DNA from: Gammaproteobacteria bacterium
GTDB taxonomy: Bacteria > Pseudomonadota > Gammaproteobacteria > Natronospirales > REEB76
DNA length: 64,000 nucleotides
Assembly: GCA_027315405.1 (NCBI GenBank)
Contig: DAHUYB010000053.1
Span: forward strand, 62,001-126,000
Direction of reading: 5' to 3'
In this document: positions 9,861 to 17,215 of the stretch, in pieces
Layout: every line of letters starts with the position of its first letter
Position numbering within the stretch: the first letter of the stretch is position 1
Notes under the pieces: model-generated
Told to the model about the DNA's origin: nothing
Database searches by the model: none
The model's input: only the letters and a program-made list of their open reading frames with translations
Position numbers and translations under genes: made by a program

Positions 9861-10598
9861 GTGACTGAGGGAATTGGGAGATTTTGCATTAGCCGCTGGT
9901 CCGCCTGGGCTCCGGGTGTACAGGATCTGTCGGCTTGGCATGCCTGGATCAGGGGAACACGGTTCGAAGCGCCGGAGCAACAACCCGACGTGAGCTTCCT
10001 GCCAGCGCTGCTGCGCCGGCGTCTGGATCGCGTCGGCCGTATGGCCCTGCATGTGGCTTGGCATTGCGCTGAGGGTCATGCTGGCCTGCCATTGGTGTTC
10101 GCTTCGCGTCATGGTTCCCTGGTCCGCACCGTGGAGCTGCTGGAGTGCCTGGCCCGGGACCAACCGCTCTCGCCCGCAGCTTTCAGTTTGTCAGTGCACA
10201 ACAGTTCGGCAGGCCTGTTTTCCATTGCACGCGCCGATAGAAGTCCGGCCACTGCCTTGGCGGCTGGCCCCAGAACCATGGCGGCAGCAGTGTTGGAAGG
10301 CGTCGGTATGCTGACGGAAGGTGCCTTTGCCGTGTTGGTTGTTTATGCGGACGAAACCCCACCGCTGGAATACCGGATCTATGTGGAATCCGATGCCCCG
10401 GTATTTGCATTGGGATTGTTGTTGACTGTCCCCGATGGCAAACAACCACTCTGCCAGCTGGCGCCAGGACGCGGTATGGCGACGGGGTCGAGCCCGGAAG
10501 TGGCGCTCATGGAATTCCTGGTGGATGATGTGCCGGTGGCGAGATTGGATGCGGATGAGTCGGGTTGGCAACTGGAGCGCTTAAGTGCGCATACTTGA
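9861..10598 (+). CDS. apeC: Ketosynthase-like chain-length factor (ApeC-like)
   Basis: The product is a 245-aa protein of the short beta-ketoacyl-synthase N-terminal-like family. In aryl polyene systems such proteins pair with a full ketosynthase (ApeO) as its chain-length factor. The FSLSVHNSSAGLFSIA segment matches the region around a ketosynthase nucleophile, but the Cys is absent and the C-terminal His residues are missing, so it cannot condense alone. Translation starts at GTG, with GGGGAAGG upstream. In related clusters this gene normally overlaps the acyltransferase gene; here a PAP2 gene and a decayed second copy lie between them (see 11575-11884). Confidence 0.75.
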   Translation: MTEGIGRFCISRWSAWAPGVQDLSAWHAWIRGTRFEAPEQQPDVSFLPALLRRRLDRVGRMALHVAWHCAEGHAGLPLVFASRHGSLVRTVELLECLARDQPLSPAAFSLSVHNSSAGLFSIARADRSPATALAAGPRTMAAAVLEGVGMLTEGAFAVLVVYADETPPLEYRIYVESDAPVFALGLLLTVPDGKQPLCQLAPGRGMATGSSPEVALMEFLVDDVPVARLDADESGWQLERLSAHT

Positions 10599-10676
10599 AA
10601 CGCTGAGCTATGGTTATTGGCCCCGCACCACTCAGAATAAATACTGCCGCTGTTTCCAGCGTCTGGCCGCCCAGAA

Positions 10677-11360
10677 ATGACTGAACCTCCCCGCGAGACA
10701 AGCTGGTCACGGCAGGTTTTTTTAAGAATCAAGTCGCATTGGCTGCTCACAATGCTGGGTACTACGGGCTACATAGCATTGTTCATGGTGGGCTATTTCT
10801 GGTTGCTCAGGCATCCGATGTTTCCGGTAACGGTAATTCCGTTGACCAGCCTTGATCGGTTGATCAGCTTCCAGCCTTGGAGTGTGGGATTGTATGCGTC
10901 TTTGTGGCTATATATCTCCTTGGTTCCCATGCTGCTCTACAGCCTGCGCGAATTGCTCTTTTATCTCAGAGAGGTCACGTTCCTGAGCCTCTCAGGGTTC
11001 GCGATTTTCTTTTTCTGGCCTACGGCTATTCCAAAACCGGATATAGATTGGGCGCAGTATCCATCTATTGAGTTTCTCAAATCGGTGGATGCTTCGGGCA
11101 ATGCCTGCCCTTCTTTGCATGTGGCGTTTGCGGTCCTTACCGGTATCTGGTTGTACCGGCTGCTTAAGCAGTTGGGTGCGCCCGCCATCCTACGTATCCT
11201 CAATGGATGTTGGTGTGTGGGGATTATCTATTCCACCTTGGCCACCAAACAGCATGTGGCAATCGATATGGAGATGGGTGTGGTATTGGGATTGAGTGTG
11301 ACGATCTTGCATCCGCTTGTTCTTCCCCGCCCACGCATCCTGCACGGTGAGCATGAATAG
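10677..11360 (+). CDS. PAP2-superfamily membrane phosphatase
   Basis: The product is a 227-aa integral membrane protein with about six helices. It carries a PAP2 signature: the C-PSLH block (GNACPSLHVAF, about residues 143-153) and a second His with an Asp four residues later (KQHVAID, about 197-203). The N-terminal KxxxxxxRP motif of classical PAP2 enzymes is not obvious, which is reminiscent of the IPC-synthase-like branch. It probably removes or transfers a phosphoryl or phospho-lipid head group at the membrane. It is not a usual member of the aryl polyene core, and the decayed chain-length-factor remnant just downstream suggests that it was inserted together with a recombination event. 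Confidence 0.75.
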   Translation: MTEPPRETSWSRQVFLRIKSHWLLTMLGTTGYIALFMVGYFWLLRHPMFPVTVIPLTSLDRLISFQPWSVGLYASLWLYISLVPMLLYSLRELLFYLREVTFLSLSGFAIFFFWPTAIPKPDIDWAQYPSIEFLKSVDASGNACPSLHVAFAVLTGIWLYRLLKQLGAPAILRILNGCWCVGIIYSTLATKQHVAIDMEMGVVLGLSVTILHPLVLPRPRILHGEHE

Positions 11361-11574
11361 GGCTGCCCGCCATAAACCTGCGAACACATTCCACAAATAC
11401 ACGCTATGTCTTGCGGTAGATGAAAATTGGACATTAAAATGCCATGTTTGGAATGGACTCCACAACTACCTGGGTCAATTTATAAACATGGGTGTTCCAT
11501 TGGTAAACACCTAAGGGATTTAGCCCGGCTGTATAATCATGTCCTGTGATTTTGTCGTTAAATGGCTGGTTCTT

Positions 11575-11884
11575 CGGCCTTAGCGGCGGTGCCGCCGAAG
11601 GGCTTGACCTGCTGATGGAAGGCGCACTTGCGGTGCGGGTGATCTAAGCGAGCGAACCCCCATCGCCGGACTGCCGGGTCTATGTGGCGCCGGATGAATT
11701 GAATCTCCGCAGGGGATGATTTTTGCTTGGTGTTACAGATGGCAAACCATCGCTTATGTATGTTGACGCCGGAGTAGGCCTGGAAATGGCACTTGGGGAT
11801 TTCCTGGTGCAAGATGCGCCTCTGAAGAGACTGTATGCGGGCCAACCCGGTTGGCAACTGGAGCGGGTGCTCGGACATGCTTAG
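11575..11884 (+). pseudogene. Decayed C-terminal remnant of a second chain-length factor
   Basis: Forward translation gives about 100 residues aligned with the C-terminus of the intact chain-length factor at 9861: EGLDLLMEGALAV, CRVYV, then DGK and finally GWQLERVLGHA against GWQLERLSAHT. Two in-frame stops (near 11645 and 11718) and the absence of any N-terminal part mark it as dead. Identity by eye is only about 40-50 percent, so it is not a recent copy. Its final TAG (11882-11884) overlaps the ATG of the acyltransferase (11877), the coupling expected of an ancestral chain-length-factor-acyltransferase gene pair. The roughly 200 bases before it (11361-11574) show nothing I can assign. Confidence 0.8.
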
Positions 11885-12665
11885 GAAGCTGGCCTATTGG
11901 TACCGTGCCTTGGGCACCGGATTTTGTTTTGCTGGCTTTGGAGTGGGTTGCGTGCTGGTGGGTGTTACGGTGCTACCCGTTATCCTGCTCTGGCCCGGCA
12001 ATCCAGCCAACCGCCGCGGACGGGTGCGCCGCCTGGTGAGCGTGGCTTTCCAAGTGCTGCTGGCGGCGATCCACGGGCTGGGCCTGGGACGCATAGAGGT
12101 GGAGGGCCGGGAATGGCTCAAACACGCATCCGGCCGGTTGGTGCTGGCTACCCATCCCAATTATCTAGATGCGGTAGTACTGCTTTCGCTCTTGCCAATG
12201 GCGGATTGTGTGATAAAAAGCGGTCTGTGGCGCAACCCGTTTACGCGTGCATTCGTGATTGCGGCCGGCTATATAAGTAATGGGGATCCAGTGGGCGTTA
12301 TCGAAACCTGCATACAGGCTGTACACGGCGGCGAGATTTTGGTGCTGTTTCCGGAGGGCACCCGCACGACACCCGGTGAACCGCTGCGCTTTAAGCGCGG
12401 TGCCGCACAGATCGCGGTGCGCGGTGGTCTCGAGATCCTGCCGGTGGTCATGCATTGTTCGCCGCCCGCGCTGCTCAAAACCACCAAGTGGTATCAGGTA
12501 CCGGAGCATCCCTGGGTGTTGCGCGTGAAAATCTTTCCGCCGCGTCCGGTGGGCGATTTCGTGGCACAGCCATCGCCGTTGCCGGGAGTGGCGGTGCGCC
12601 GCGCCACCCGCGCCCTGCAAAGCTTCTTCCAGGAACAGATCAAACATTATGAACACGCTAATTGA
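11877..12665 (+). CDS. apeD: Lysophospholipid acyltransferase-like protein (PlsC family)
   Basis: The protein is 262 aa with one or two N-terminal membrane helices (about residues 14-40) and a PlsC domain. The catalytic HxxxxD motif is THPNYLDA (around residue 93), and the acyl-acceptor pocket motif is FPEGTRTT (around 162). Aryl polyene clusters carry such an acyltransferase at this position, probably to attach the polyene acyl chain to a membrane lipid or sugar-lipid. The start at 11877 overlaps the fossil stop of the decayed chain-length factor and is confirmed by the hydrophobic N-terminus. The 3' end overlaps the first ACP gene by 17 bases. Confidence 0.85.
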   Translation: MLRKLAYWYRALGTGFCFAGFGVGCVLVGVTVLPVILLWPGNPANRRGRVRRLVSVAFQVLLAAIHGLGLGRIEVEGREWLKHASGRLVLATHPNYLDAVVLLSLLPMADCVIKSGLWRNPFTRAFVIAAGYISNGDPVGVIETCIQAVHGGEILVLFPEGTRTTPGEPLRFKRGAAQIAVRGGLEILPVVMHCSPPALLKTTKWYQVPEHPWVLRVKIFPPRPVGDFVAQPSPLPGVAVRRATRALQSFFQEQIKHYEHAN

Positions 12666-12909
12666 CGAATTGAAGCAACTCATTATCAGGGTGCTGGATT
12701 TGGAGGACGTGACTCCGGCGGACATTGATCCGCAGGCGCCTCTATTCGGCGACGGCTTGGGACTCGATTCCATTGATGCCCTGGAGCTGGGCGTCGCTAT
12801 CCAGAAGCATTACCACATTACCCTGGATGCCACTTCCGCCGAAACCCGCCAGCATTTTTATTCTCTGGCGAATCTGGCAAAGTTCATTACCGAGCGGCAA
12901 GCATCCTGA
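12649..12909 (+). CDS. apeE: Acyl carrier protein 1 of the aryl polyene operon
   Basis: This 86-aa acyl carrier protein has the prosthetic-group serine Ser41 in the motif LGLDSIDALEL and the expected four-helix spacing. It starts inside the acyltransferase gene (17-base overlap), which indicates translational coupling. By analogy with the E. coli/Xenorhabdus Ape system, one of the two ACPs accepts the aryl starter from the ligase and the other carries extender or growing chains. I assign the order of names from position only. Confidence 0.9.
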   Translation: MNTLIDELKQLIIRVLDLEDVTPADIDPQAPLFGDGLGLDSIDALELGVAIQKHYHITLDATSAETRQHFYSLANLAKFITERQAS

Positions 12910-12920
12910 GAGACACACCT

Positions 12921-13172
12921 ATGGATACCCAAGACGTTTTTAGGACACTCAAGAGCACCCTGGTGGAACAGTTCGAGCTGGACCCGGCAAAGATTACGCT
13001 CGATGCACGGCTGTATGAGGATCTGGATCTGGACAGCATTGATGCGGTGGATTTGGTGATCAAGCTGCAGGAAATCACCGGTCGCAAGGTTAGCCCCGAG
13101 GATTTCAAAGGCGCGCGCACCGTCGGGGATATCCAGCACATCATAGAGAAGCTGATCGCCACTCCGCAATGA
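12921..13172 (+). CDS. apeF: Acyl carrier protein 2 of the aryl polyene operon
   Basis: This is an 83-aa carrier protein with Ser39 in LDLDSIDAVDL. It is closer to the standard fatty-acid ACP than the preceding copy, with an acidic helix II face (EDLDLDSID) and a KVSPEDFKGARTVGD C-terminal part. It lies 11 bases downstream of the first ACP gene and its end overlaps the next gene by 4 bases (ATGA). It probably works as a partner of the first ACP in polyene assembly; which one is loaded by the ligase cannot be told from sequence. Confidence 0.9.
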   Translation: MDTQDVFRTLKSTLVEQFELDPAKITLDARLYEDLDLDSIDAVDLVIKLQEITGRKVSPEDFKGARTVGDIQHIIEKLIATPQ

Positions 13173-13750
13173 CGCGTTCGGCCGTTATCGCGCTGATCGT
13201 CGCGGCCTTGCTTGCCTATCCGCTGGCCGTATATTTTGCTGCTGGCCACGTTGCGCCCAAGTTCCTGATGGCTGGTGTACTGACGCTGCTGGCACTGCGC
13301 ATGCTCTTTAAAACCTGGCGGAAACCCCGGCGTCCAAGGGGCTGGTTGGTTCTTGCCAGCGTCCTGTTGTTGGCCGCCATCGCGGTATTGTTCACCCACG
13401 GATTAAGCCTGAACCACCTGCGGCTCTATCCAGTGGCAATTGACGCTGCTTTCTTTCTGGTATTTTTTATTTCGCTGTTCACGCGCAGGTCACTGGTGGA
13501 GCGTATCGCCCGCGCCAGCAGCAGCGATGAATTCGGTCCGGAAGCTGTTCGTTATACATACCGCGTTACTTGGGCGTGGAGCGCTGTGCTGCTGGCGAAT
13601 ACCTTAATCGCGCTGTACACCGCGCTTTACAGCTCCCTAACCACATGGACTTTGTACAATGGATTGCTTGCCTATTTGTTGATTGGCACGACCTTCGTGG
13701 TGGAATACATGGTCCGTCGCCGGGTGCGACGGGTGCGGATGCACCCATGA
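13169..13750 (+). CDS. apeG: Small integral membrane protein of the aryl polyene operon (COG4648-like)
   Basis: The protein has 193 aa and five or six predicted membrane helices (about residues 5-25, 30-47, 58-75, 85-105, 130-155 and 160-180) and ends in a basic, arginine-rich tail. It corresponds by position and length to the COG4648-type membrane protein conserved in aryl polyene clusters. No catalytic motif is visible. It might tether the soluble enzymes to the membrane or help transfer the product, but this is inference. It overlaps both neighbours by 4 bases (ATGA). Confidence 0.7.
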   Translation: MTRSAVIALIVAALLAYPLAVYFAAGHVAPKFLMAGVLTLLALRMLFKTWRKPRRPRGWLVLASVLLLAAIAVLFTHGLSLNHLRLYPVAIDAAFFLVFFISLFTRRSLVERIARASSSDEFGPEAVRYTYRVTWAWSAVLLANTLIALYTALYSSLTTWTLYNGLLAYLLIGTTFVVEYMVRRRVRRVRMHP

Positions 13751-15135
13751 ACGCAGCCGACAAAATCATTTTGTTTTCCGGTCAGCGGCCTCAGCTTTCC
13801 GCCACTCAATATAGAGTAGTTGCCTATACTGGGAACGGCGAGCTGCTGGCGGACGATTTCCACGCGCGTGTGGCTGGTATCGCACGGCATCTGCGGCAAC
13901 GTCCCGAGCAGCGCTGGGCGTTAGTGTGTGACGACACGTTTTGGTTTGCGGTGGGTTTCTTGGCGCTGGCCCGGGCTCGCAAGACCCTGATCTTTCCACA
14001 GGCGAGCGGACCCGCGAATGTGGCGGAAGCGCAGGCAGCGGCGGTACTCACGGATCAGCCAACGCGTTTCCCGTCGTTGGTGACCCTGGATGTGGCTGCT
14101 GTGACTGAATCAGGGACAGCGGTCGGTACGGACCTGGACGATGAACTCCTTATCGAACTTTACACTTCCGGCTCCACCGGCCGGCCCAAGCGCGTGGACA
14201 AATTACTTGGGCAACTGCGTGCCGAGGTAGCGGCACTGGAAGTCCAGTGGGGGCAAACGCTCGGCGATGCGGTGGTACTCGCCACGGTACCCCATCACCA
14301 TTTATATGGGCTGCTGTTCCGCGTCCTCTGGCCCCTGTGGGCGGGTCGCCCATTCTATGCGCCTACCTGTGAGCAAGCGTTTGAATTCAACACGGCTGCC
14401 AGTCGCTTTGGGCGTTGTCTGATGGTCAGCAGCCCAGCCTTCCTTACCCGGGTTACGGATTTCGGCAGGCTGCAACCGTCAGACGCTTTCCGGGCGGTGT
14501 TCAGTTCCGGTGCGCCATTGCCGGAAGCGACGGCCGCAAAAATCGCGAACGAATCGGGCCGTGCGGCCATTGAGGTGTACGGCAGCACCGAAACCGGTGG
14601 TATCGCCTGGCGCGATTGGGAACCCGAGGTGGGCCAGACTCCATGGCATTGCCTCACGGGTGTGGAGATAGCTGCGCCCGGAAATACCCCCGGACTTTTG
14701 CGAGTGCGCTCGCCGTGGACCTGGCGGGCAGACTGGGTGGAGACCGGTGATTTGGGGCAAGCGCTAGCGCAACGGCGTTTCTTGCTGCACGGCCGCGCCG
14801 ATAGCGTGCTGAAAGTAGAGGACAAGCGTGTATCGCTTGCGGAAATGGAACGACATCTTGTCGCGCATGAGTTCGTGAGTGAAGCGCGCCTGCTGGTACT
14901 GAAAGGCAAGCGCAGTTCGGTGGGTGCAGTGGTGGTCTTGAGTGCCGCCGGCCGCCGGCAACTGCAGCAAGCCGGAGCGCAGAAGGTACGCAAGCTGCTC
15001 CTGGAAATGCTGCGTACCTGGTACGAACCGGTACTGGTGCCGCGCAAATGGCGTTTCGTGGAGAGTCTGCCCGGCAATGCCATGGGCAAGATCGAAAGTG
15101 CACGGCTGCAAGCGCTGTTCACGGAGCGCGGTTGA
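13747..15135 (+). CDS. apeH: Acyl-ACP ligase, AMP-forming (ApeH-like)
   Basis: This 462-aa member of the adenylate-forming superfamily has the P-loop-like motif YTSGSTGRPKRVDK (about residues 138-151), the YGSTETGG motif (about 277), ETGDLG (about 332) and the C-terminal catalytic lysine in GNAMGK (about 444). It is shorter than typical CoA ligases, as in ApeH homologues. The predicted role is to activate an aryl acid with ATP and load it on an ACP. The ATG at 13747 overlaps the upstream stop (ATGA). A longer frame reading back to 13570 only shadows the membrane-protein gene. Confidence 0.85.
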   Translation: MNAADKIILFSGQRPQLSATQYRVVAYTGNGELLADDFHARVAGIARHLRQRPEQRWALVCDDTFWFAVGFLALARARKTLIFPQASGPANVAEAQAAAVLTDQPTRFPSLVTLDVAAVTESGTAVGTDLDDELLIELYTSGSTGRPKRVDKLLGQLRAEVAALEVQWGQTLGDAVVLATVPHHHLYGLLFRVLWPLWAGRPFYAPTCEQAFEFNTAASRFGRCLMVSSPAFLTRVTDFGRLQPSDAFRAVFSSGAPLPEATAAKIANESGRAAIEVYGSTETGGIAWRDWEPEVGQTPWHCLTGVEIAAPGNTPGLLRVRSPWTWRADWVETGDLGQALAQRRFLLHGRADSVLKVEDKRVSLAEMERHLVAHEFVSEARLLVLKGKRSSVGAVVVLSAAGRRQLQQAGAQKVRKLLLEMLRTWYEPVLVPRKWRFVESLPGNAMGKIESARLQALFTERG

Positions 15136-15482
15136 TGGAATTGCCAATCGTATCGAACAGGAAAGTGATGGATAACAGCACCAGCCTGCAGTTGGAAATT
15201 CGTCCAGGTCTCAAATGGTTCGCGGGACATTTTCCCGGGCACCCCATTCTCCCGGGCGTGGTGCAAATCGCCTGGGCGGTGTATTTCTCCCGGCAGAGTT
15301 TCGCTTATGGCCCCAACGTGTGCTCTCTCGAACAGATCAAGTTCAAACGGCCCATCGGTCCCGGGCGGCATGTCACGCTGCTGCTGGTGCGGCACTCAGC
15401 TGACAGCGCCGTGAATTTTGAGTACCGTGATGAACAAACCAGCTTCGCGTCAGGCCTGTTGAAGTTTTCCATATCCATATGA
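15135..15482 (+). CDS. apeI: Hotdog dehydratase subunit (ApeI-like)
   Basis: A 115-aa single hotdog-fold protein contains the FabA/FabZ-like motif HFPGHPILPGV (around residue 36) with the catalytic His. At the position of the FabZ catalytic Glu, the sequence reads VVQIAWA, that is Ala. Its likely partner is the ApeP-like protein encoded at 23830, which has a Glu (GIELMAQ) at the matching place. In the studied Ape system the two form a heterodimeric dehydratase. The ATG at 15135 shares one base with the upstream stop (TGATG) and the end overlaps the next gene by 4 bases. Confidence 0.8.
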   Translation: MELPIVSNRKVMDNSTSLQLEIRPGLKWFAGHFPGHPILPGVVQIAWAVYFSRQSFAYGPNVCSLEQIKFKRPIGPGRHVTLLLVRHSADSAVNFEYRDEQTSFASGLLKFSISI

Positions 15483-17215
15483 CATTCAAAGCCTGTGCGG
15501 TCATCCCTGTTTACAATCACCACGCCAGCCTCGATGAGATCGTGAGGCGTTTGGGCGCATACGGTTTGAGGTGTATCTTGGTGGATGATGGCAGCGATAC
15601 GACAACCAAGAACGTCTTGCGCACGATTGTCACGCAACGTGCGGATGTCGAATGCCTGAGTCTGGAAAGGAATTCCGGCAAGGGGGCCGCAGTGCTTGCC
15701 GGTTTAGTGCGGGCCGCAGAACAGGGGTTCACCCATGTATTGCAGGTGGATGCCGACGGCCAGCATGATCTGGAAGATGTGCCGGCGATGCTGGCGCAGG
15801 CGCAGGCATATCCCGGCAAGCTCATTTCCGGCCTGCCGATTTTTGACGATTCGGTGCCGCGAATACGCTTCTACGGCCGCTATATTACCCATATATGCGT
15901 ATGGTTCGAGACATTATCGTTGCAGCTCCGGGATTCAATGTGCGGATTTCGTACCTATCCACTAGCAGCGACCTTGGCATTGGCCAAGCGTGTAAAAATC
16001 GGGCGACACATGGATTTCGATACCGACGTCATGGTACGGCTCTATTGGGTAGGCGTCGAAAGCCTGTTCCTGTCGACACGGGTGCGTTATCCGCAAGATG
16101 GAATCTCCCACTTTCGGCTGCTGGCCGATAATGCGCGTATGACCTGGATGCACACACAGTTGTTCCTCGGCATGCTGCCGCGCGTACCCATGCTGCTGCG
16201 CCGCAAACTGCTGAAACGACGTGCGCTTCACTGGGCACAGTTGCACGAACGCGGCAGCGTTCTCGGCATACGTATCATCGGTACGGTGTATGCATGGTTT
16301 GGCCGGCGGGTCAGTAATATCCTGTTGCTACCCGTGGTGACGTATTTTTTTATCACCAATCCGCGGGCACGTCGCGCCTCGCGCCAGTTTCTCTCGGCCG
16401 TGCAGCCACACACCTGCGCCGGCGATGTGCGTCCCAACTGGCGCAACAGCTTCCGGCATTTTTGGCAGTTCGCTATCGCCAACCTGGACATGTTGGCGGC
16501 CTGGCGTAACCCACAACAGGTGACGATGCATTTTCCAAAACGCGATCAACTGGTGACCGCCGTGAATCGCGGCCACGGCGTGTTGCTCATCAGCGCTCAC
16601 TTGGGCAATCTGGAGATGGCACGCGCACTCGCCACCCAGGTGCCGGGCCTAAAAGTGAATGCCCTGGTGTATACCCAGCACGCTTACAAATCCAATACGG
16701 TGTTGGAGGAGACAAGCGCCGCCTATGGTCTGCGGCTTATTCACGTGCAGGAATTGGGCGCTGATACGGCAATGATGTTGCGCGACAAGGTGGAGGCGGG
16801 TGAGCTGGTGGTGATTGTGGGCGACCGTACCCCATTGTCCAGCGAAAGCCCTGTGGTACGGACGGATTTCCTGGGCAAGCCGGCGCCATTCGCGGCAGGT
16901 CCTTACATACTGGCACACGTGCTCGAATGCCCGGTGTATCTTTTTTTCTGCCTGGCCGAAGATGGCGGTTACACTATCCACTTGGAAACCTTCGCGGAAC
17001 ACATCCGGCTGCCGCGCCGTGGACGGGACACGGCCCTGCAGGCATTGGTGGATCGCTATGCCGCCAGGTTGGCGGATTACGCCGCGCGTTTTCCGTTGCA
17101 GTGGTACAACTTCTACGATTTCTGGGCGGATTGCCGCCGCGAGGCAAACCGCCCCCGCGGCGTCAGCAATCCCCACACGGGTACCCATGGACAAAGTTCG
17201 CAAACACTCGCCTAA
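15479..17215 (+). CDS. apeJ: Glycosyltransferase (GT2)-acyltransferase fusion (ApeJ-like)
   Basis: The 578-aa protein joins two enzymes. The N-terminal part (about residues 1-230) is a family 2 glycosyltransferase with VIPVYNH at the start, the nucleotide-binding DDGSD and the metal-binding VDADGQHD. The C-terminal part (about 300-560) is an HtrB/LpxL-like lysophospholipid acyltransferase with HLGNLE (the HxxxxE motif) and VVIVGDRTPL. A short membrane segment joins them. Aryl polyene clusters carry such a fusion, which probably builds the glycolipid anchor for the pigment. The start overlaps the dehydratase gene by 4 bases, and the end overlaps the ammonia-lyase gene by 29 bases. Confidence 0.85.
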   Translation: MTFKACAVIPVYNHHASLDEIVRRLGAYGLRCILVDDGSDTTTKNVLRTIVTQRADVECLSLERNSGKGAAVLAGLVRAAEQGFTHVLQVDADGQHDLEDVPAMLAQAQAYPGKLISGLPIFDDSVPRIRFYGRYITHICVWFETLSLQLRDSMCGFRTYPLAATLALAKRVKIGRHMDFDTDVMVRLYWVGVESLFLSTRVRYPQDGISHFRLLADNARMTWMHTQLFLGMLPRVPMLLRRKLLKRRALHWAQLHERGSVLGIRIIGTVYAWFGRRVSNILLLPVVTYFFITNPRARRASRQFLSAVQPHTCAGDVRPNWRNSFRHFWQFAIANLDMLAAWRNPQQVTMHFPKRDQLVTAVNRGHGVLLISAHLGNLEMARALATQVPGLKVNALVYTQHAYKSNTVLEETSAAYGLRLIHVQELGADTAMMLRDKVEAGELVVIVGDRTPLSSESPVVRTDFLGKPAPFAAGPYILAHVLECPVYLFFCLAEDGGYTIHLETFAEHIRLPRRGRDTALQALVDRYAARLADYAARFPLQWYNFYDFWADCRREANRPRGVSNPHTGTHGQSSQTLA

